DNA from: Mycobacterium sp. DL440
Lineage (GTDB): Bacteria > Actinomycetota > Actinomycetes > Mycobacteriales > Mycobacteriaceae
Length of the DNA: 64,000 nt
Assembly (NCBI RefSeq): GCF_011745145.1
Contig: NZ_CP050191.1
Span: 496,001-560,000, forward strand
Reading direction: 5' to 3'
Shown: one piece after another, positions 60,895-64,000 of the stretch
Position numbering within the stretch: the stretch's first letter is position 1
Layout of the letters: every line of letters begins with the position of its first letter
Position numbers and translations under genes: made by a program
Notes under the pieces: model-generated
The model's input: the letters and a program-made list of their open reading frames with translations, nothing else
Databases searched by the model: none
What the model was told of the DNA's origin: nothing

Positions 60895-60937
60895 GCATAC
60901 GATAAGCGTCAGCATACGATATTGCAACGCCTACGAT
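60895..60937. promoter_or_regulatory. Divergent leaderless promoters with direct repeats
   Basis: GCATACGAT occurs twice (60895-60903 and 60912-60920), 17 bp apart. The left -10 is TATCGT (60904-60899, leftward) and the right -10 is TACGAT (60932-60937), each 6 nt from its start codon. The repeats overlap the leftward promoter and lie upstream of the rightward one, a natural place for MarR to bind. Confidence 0.65.
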
Positions 60938-60943
60938 GAGCCG

Positions 60944-62408
<1,465 letters not shown>

Positions 62409-62429
62409 GGGCCAGGGGAGGGGTCGGCG

Positions 62430-63446
62430 GTGAACGAGCCGGAGAAGCCGGGATTACTGGTACGGGTCCGCACGCGCTTTCCCTGGTTCGACCATGTGAT
62501 GCGGGCGCAGGAGCGCTATAACGACTGCAGCGGCAACTTCTACGCCGCTGGCATCACCTATTTCACGATTTTCGCGCTGTTCCCATTGCTGATGGTTGGC
62601 TTCGCCGGGGGCGGTTTTGTGCTGTCGCGCCGTCCGGATCTGCTCGAAGAAATCGAGCACCGGATCCGTGAGGCGGTATCCGGTGACCTCGGCCAGCAAC
62701 TGGTGACCCTGATGGACTCGGCGATCGCCTCGCGCGGCACGGTCGGCGTGATCGGCCTCGCTACCGCGGTGTGGGCCGGCCTGGGCTGGATGGCCAACCT
62801 GCGCGAGGCGCTGAGTCGGATGTGGGAGCAACAAGCTGAGTCCAGCTTCGTCGGCAACAAGCTCTCGGACTTGCTCGCTCTGGTGTCGGCGTTTCTGGCG
62901 ATGGTGATCACCATCGGGCTGACCGTCCTCGGCGACCCCTCGTTGATGCGGAAGGTGTTGCGCTGGATCGGCCTTCACGATGGCGCGCTGTTGGGCAGCG
63001 GGTTGCGCGTCATATCGATCGCCGTGTCGGTCTCGATCTCGTGGCTGTTGTTCACCTGGATCATCTCCCGGTTGCCGCGTGAGCCAGTGCCTTTCCGCAG
63101 CTCGCTTCGGGCCGGGCTGCTGGCCGCGGTGGGCTTCGAGATCTTCAAACAGGTCGCGTCGATCTACCTGCAGTCGGTGTTGACCGGGCCTGCGGGCGCG
63201 ACGTTCGGCCCGGTGCTGGGCTTGATGGTGTTCGCCTACGTCACCGCGCGGCTCATCCTGTTCGCCACTGCGTGGGCGGCGACATCCTCGGAGAGCCTGG
63301 CTGTCGCGCCGGTGCCACCACCGGAACCCGCACAGATCGTCACCAGGGTGCACGTCCACGAGGGGATCGGGGTGTCCGGCGCGGTGGCCGCGGCCGCCAT
63401 GGGAGCCATTGGCGCACTCGGGCTTTCGCGGCTGTTACGGCGTTAG
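62430..63446 (+). CDS. YihY/UPF0761-family inner membrane protein (Rv3335c-like)
   Basis: This 338-residue protein has about six membrane segments and the YhjD/YihY core NFYAAGITYFTIFALFPLLM near residue 37, then IASRGTVGVIGLATAVWAGL near 95. The function is unsettled; it was once misnamed RNase BN. The GTG at 62430 follows a GGGGAGGGG ribosome site. It probably shares a transcript with trpS. Its stop overlaps that of the convergent SMR gene by 4 bp. Confidence 0.9.
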   Translation: MNEPEKPGLLVRVRTRFPWFDHVMRAQERYNDCSGNFYAAGITYFTIFALFPLLMVGFAGGGFVLSRRPDLLEEIEHRIREAVSGDLGQQLVTLMDSAIASRGTVGVIGLATAVWAGLGWMANLREALSRMWEQQAESSFVGNKLSDLLALVSAFLAMVITIGLTVLGDPSLMRKVLRWIGLHDGALLGSGLRVISIAVSVSISWLLFTWIISRLPREPVPFRSSLRAGLLAAVGFEIFKQVASIYLQSVLTGPAGATFGPVLGLMVFAYVTARLILFATAWAATSSESLAVAPVPPPEPAQIVTRVHVHEGIGVSGAVAAAAMGAIGALGLSRLLRR

Positions 63447-63760
63447 TGGCTGACGACCTTCAGGCCTACGATGCAGCCGACGACGCCGAGCATCAGGAGA
63501 ACCTTGATGACCGACGCGGACTCAGCGCCGGTGATCATGGCGAAGGCGATGGTGAGCACCGCGCCGATGCCGACCCAGATTGCGTAGCTGGTGCCGGGCG
63601 GAAGGCTGCGCATCGCGACGGCCAGTCCGATCATCGAGAACACAAGGGCCACACCGAAAATCACTGACGGAACCAGACGGGTGAAACCCTCCGTCTTGCT
63701 CAGGGCAGTCGCCCAGACCGCTTCCAGGACACCTGAGACGACGAGAATCAGCCATGCCAT
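63443..63760 (-). CDS. Small multidrug resistance (SMR) transporter, Gdx/SugE-like
   Basis: This 105-residue protein has four membrane helices. The essential SMR Glu is at residue 13 in VSGVLEAVWATALSKTEGF, and the subtype motifs LPPGTSYAIWVGIGAV and GAESASVIKVLL resemble SugE/Gdx guanidinium exporters more than EmrE. It works as a proton-coupled dimer. The ATG at 63760 follows GGAGG by 6 nt. No guanidine riboswitch was recognisable upstream, so the substrate is uncertain. Confidence 0.88.
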   Translation of the reverse strand: MAWLILVVSGVLEAVWATALSKTEGFTRLVPSVIFGVALVFSMIGLAVAMRSLPPGTSYAIWVGIGAVLTIAFAMITGAESASVIKVLLMLGVVGCIVGLKVVSH

Positions 63761-63867
63761 GGCACACCTCCAAACACCCCGTCTTGTCGCTGGCCGGGTA
63801 CGGGTGCGCCTCGTCCGGTGCCATGTGCTGGCGATCCTATTGTAACAACGAAGTAAAATTGCAGGCT

Positions 63868-64000
63868 GTGAGCTTGGCAACCACGTGGTCGCAGTCAATC
63901 GGCATCGATGTCCCCATTGTCAACGCGCCGATGGGCGGCGCGGCCGGAGGCCGGTTGGCCGCGGCGGTCTCTGCTGCCGGCGGACTGGGCATGGTCGGGA
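63868..64000 (+). CDS. Nitronate monooxygenase family protein (N-terminal part)
   Basis: The last 133 bp encode 44 residues of a TIM-barrel FMN enzyme: VPIVNAPMGGAAGGRLAAAV, then SAAGGLGMVG, the phosphate-loop start of nitronate monooxygenase / 2-nitropropane dioxygenase-like proteins. The gene continues past the window. GTG 63868 is the likely start; TAAAAT (63854-63859) ends 8 nt before it. It is divergent from the SMR exporter, 107 bp away. Confidence 0.82.
   Translation, partial: MSLATTWSQSIGIDVPIVNAPMGGAAGGRLAAAVSAAGGLGMVG

Noticed and set aside
63761..63867. Mini-ykkC (guanidine-II) riboswitch before the SMR gene
   Set aside because: ACGA and ACGG tetranucleotides are present on the minus strand, but the flanking bases do not form the required paired stems. 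A covariance-model search would settle it.

Overview
This window comes from a high-GC actinobacterium, almost certainly a fast-growing Mycobacterium (Mycolicibacterium). The identification rests on gene content: the ImuA'/ImuB/DnaE2 mutasome under TCGAAC-N4-GTTCGA SOS boxes, the MfpA gyrase-protection operon, HtdY, AcrA1, and a SAM-IV riboswitch ahead of O-acetylhomoserine sulfhydrylase. Gene order also follows the M. tuberculosis chromosome read backwards from about Rv3406 to Rv3335c (from memory, not searched), with accessory islands between the conserved blocks. No transposase, phage gene, tRNA, rRNA or CRISPR array was seen.

Layout. 1-5.6 kb: a TauD-type dioxygenase (cut by the window edge) with a divergent TetR gene, a heme catalase, and a two-gene GH65 phosphorylase / beta-phosphoglucomutase operon. 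6-7.5 kb: guaA. 7.5-11.8 kb: a compact operon of SDR, ferritin-like diiron protein, Baeyer-Villiger-type monooxygenase and MerR regulator, preceded by a coupled 31-codon small ORF. 11.9-18.5 kb: an unusual cluster with an S53 (sedolisin) protease, zinc-ribbon polytopic membrane proteins present once fused and once split, and three poly-threonine lipoproteins, two of them close copies. 18.7-32.5 kb: imuA'-imuB, iunH and acrA1, htdY, a universal-stress-protein / amino-acid permease pair, a secreted Lys/Pro-rich protein, and dnaE2.

32.5-41 kb: a membrane coiled-coil protein, a small HTH-like protein, a nitroreductase, trmL, then a five-gene conservon (sensor kinase-like protein, roadblock, DUF742, GTPase, MfpA). 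41-49 kb: an FHA-FHA-ABC transporter, a membrane beta-propeller protein, a membrane protein coupled to an Old-Yellow-Enzyme-type reductase, folD and a DUF3017 protein. 49-52.3 kb: two small regulator-enzyme pairs (TetR with an FAD hydroxylase; HxlR with a SnoaL-like protein), each with a clear operator-like repeat. 52.3-56 kb: methionine biosynthesis (metY-metX-methyltransferase) under a SAM-IV riboswitch and a small Cys-containing leader ORF. 56-64 kb: monomeric isocitrate dehydrogenase, an alpha/beta hydrolase, xthA, a divergent MarR pair, trpS, a YihY-type membrane protein, an SMR exporter and the start of a nitronate monooxygenase.

Themes. Several genes (guaA, dnaE2, the nitroreductase, xthA, marR and its divergent neighbour) have a TANNNT hexamer ending 6-7 nt before the start codon, the signature of leaderless transcripts. 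Convergent pairs are often separated by perfect hairpins. The most promising candidate for an undescribed system is the 11.9-18.5 kb sedolisin / zinc-ribbon / lipoprotein cluster, which reads as repeated cassettes each headed by a poly-Thr lipoprotein.
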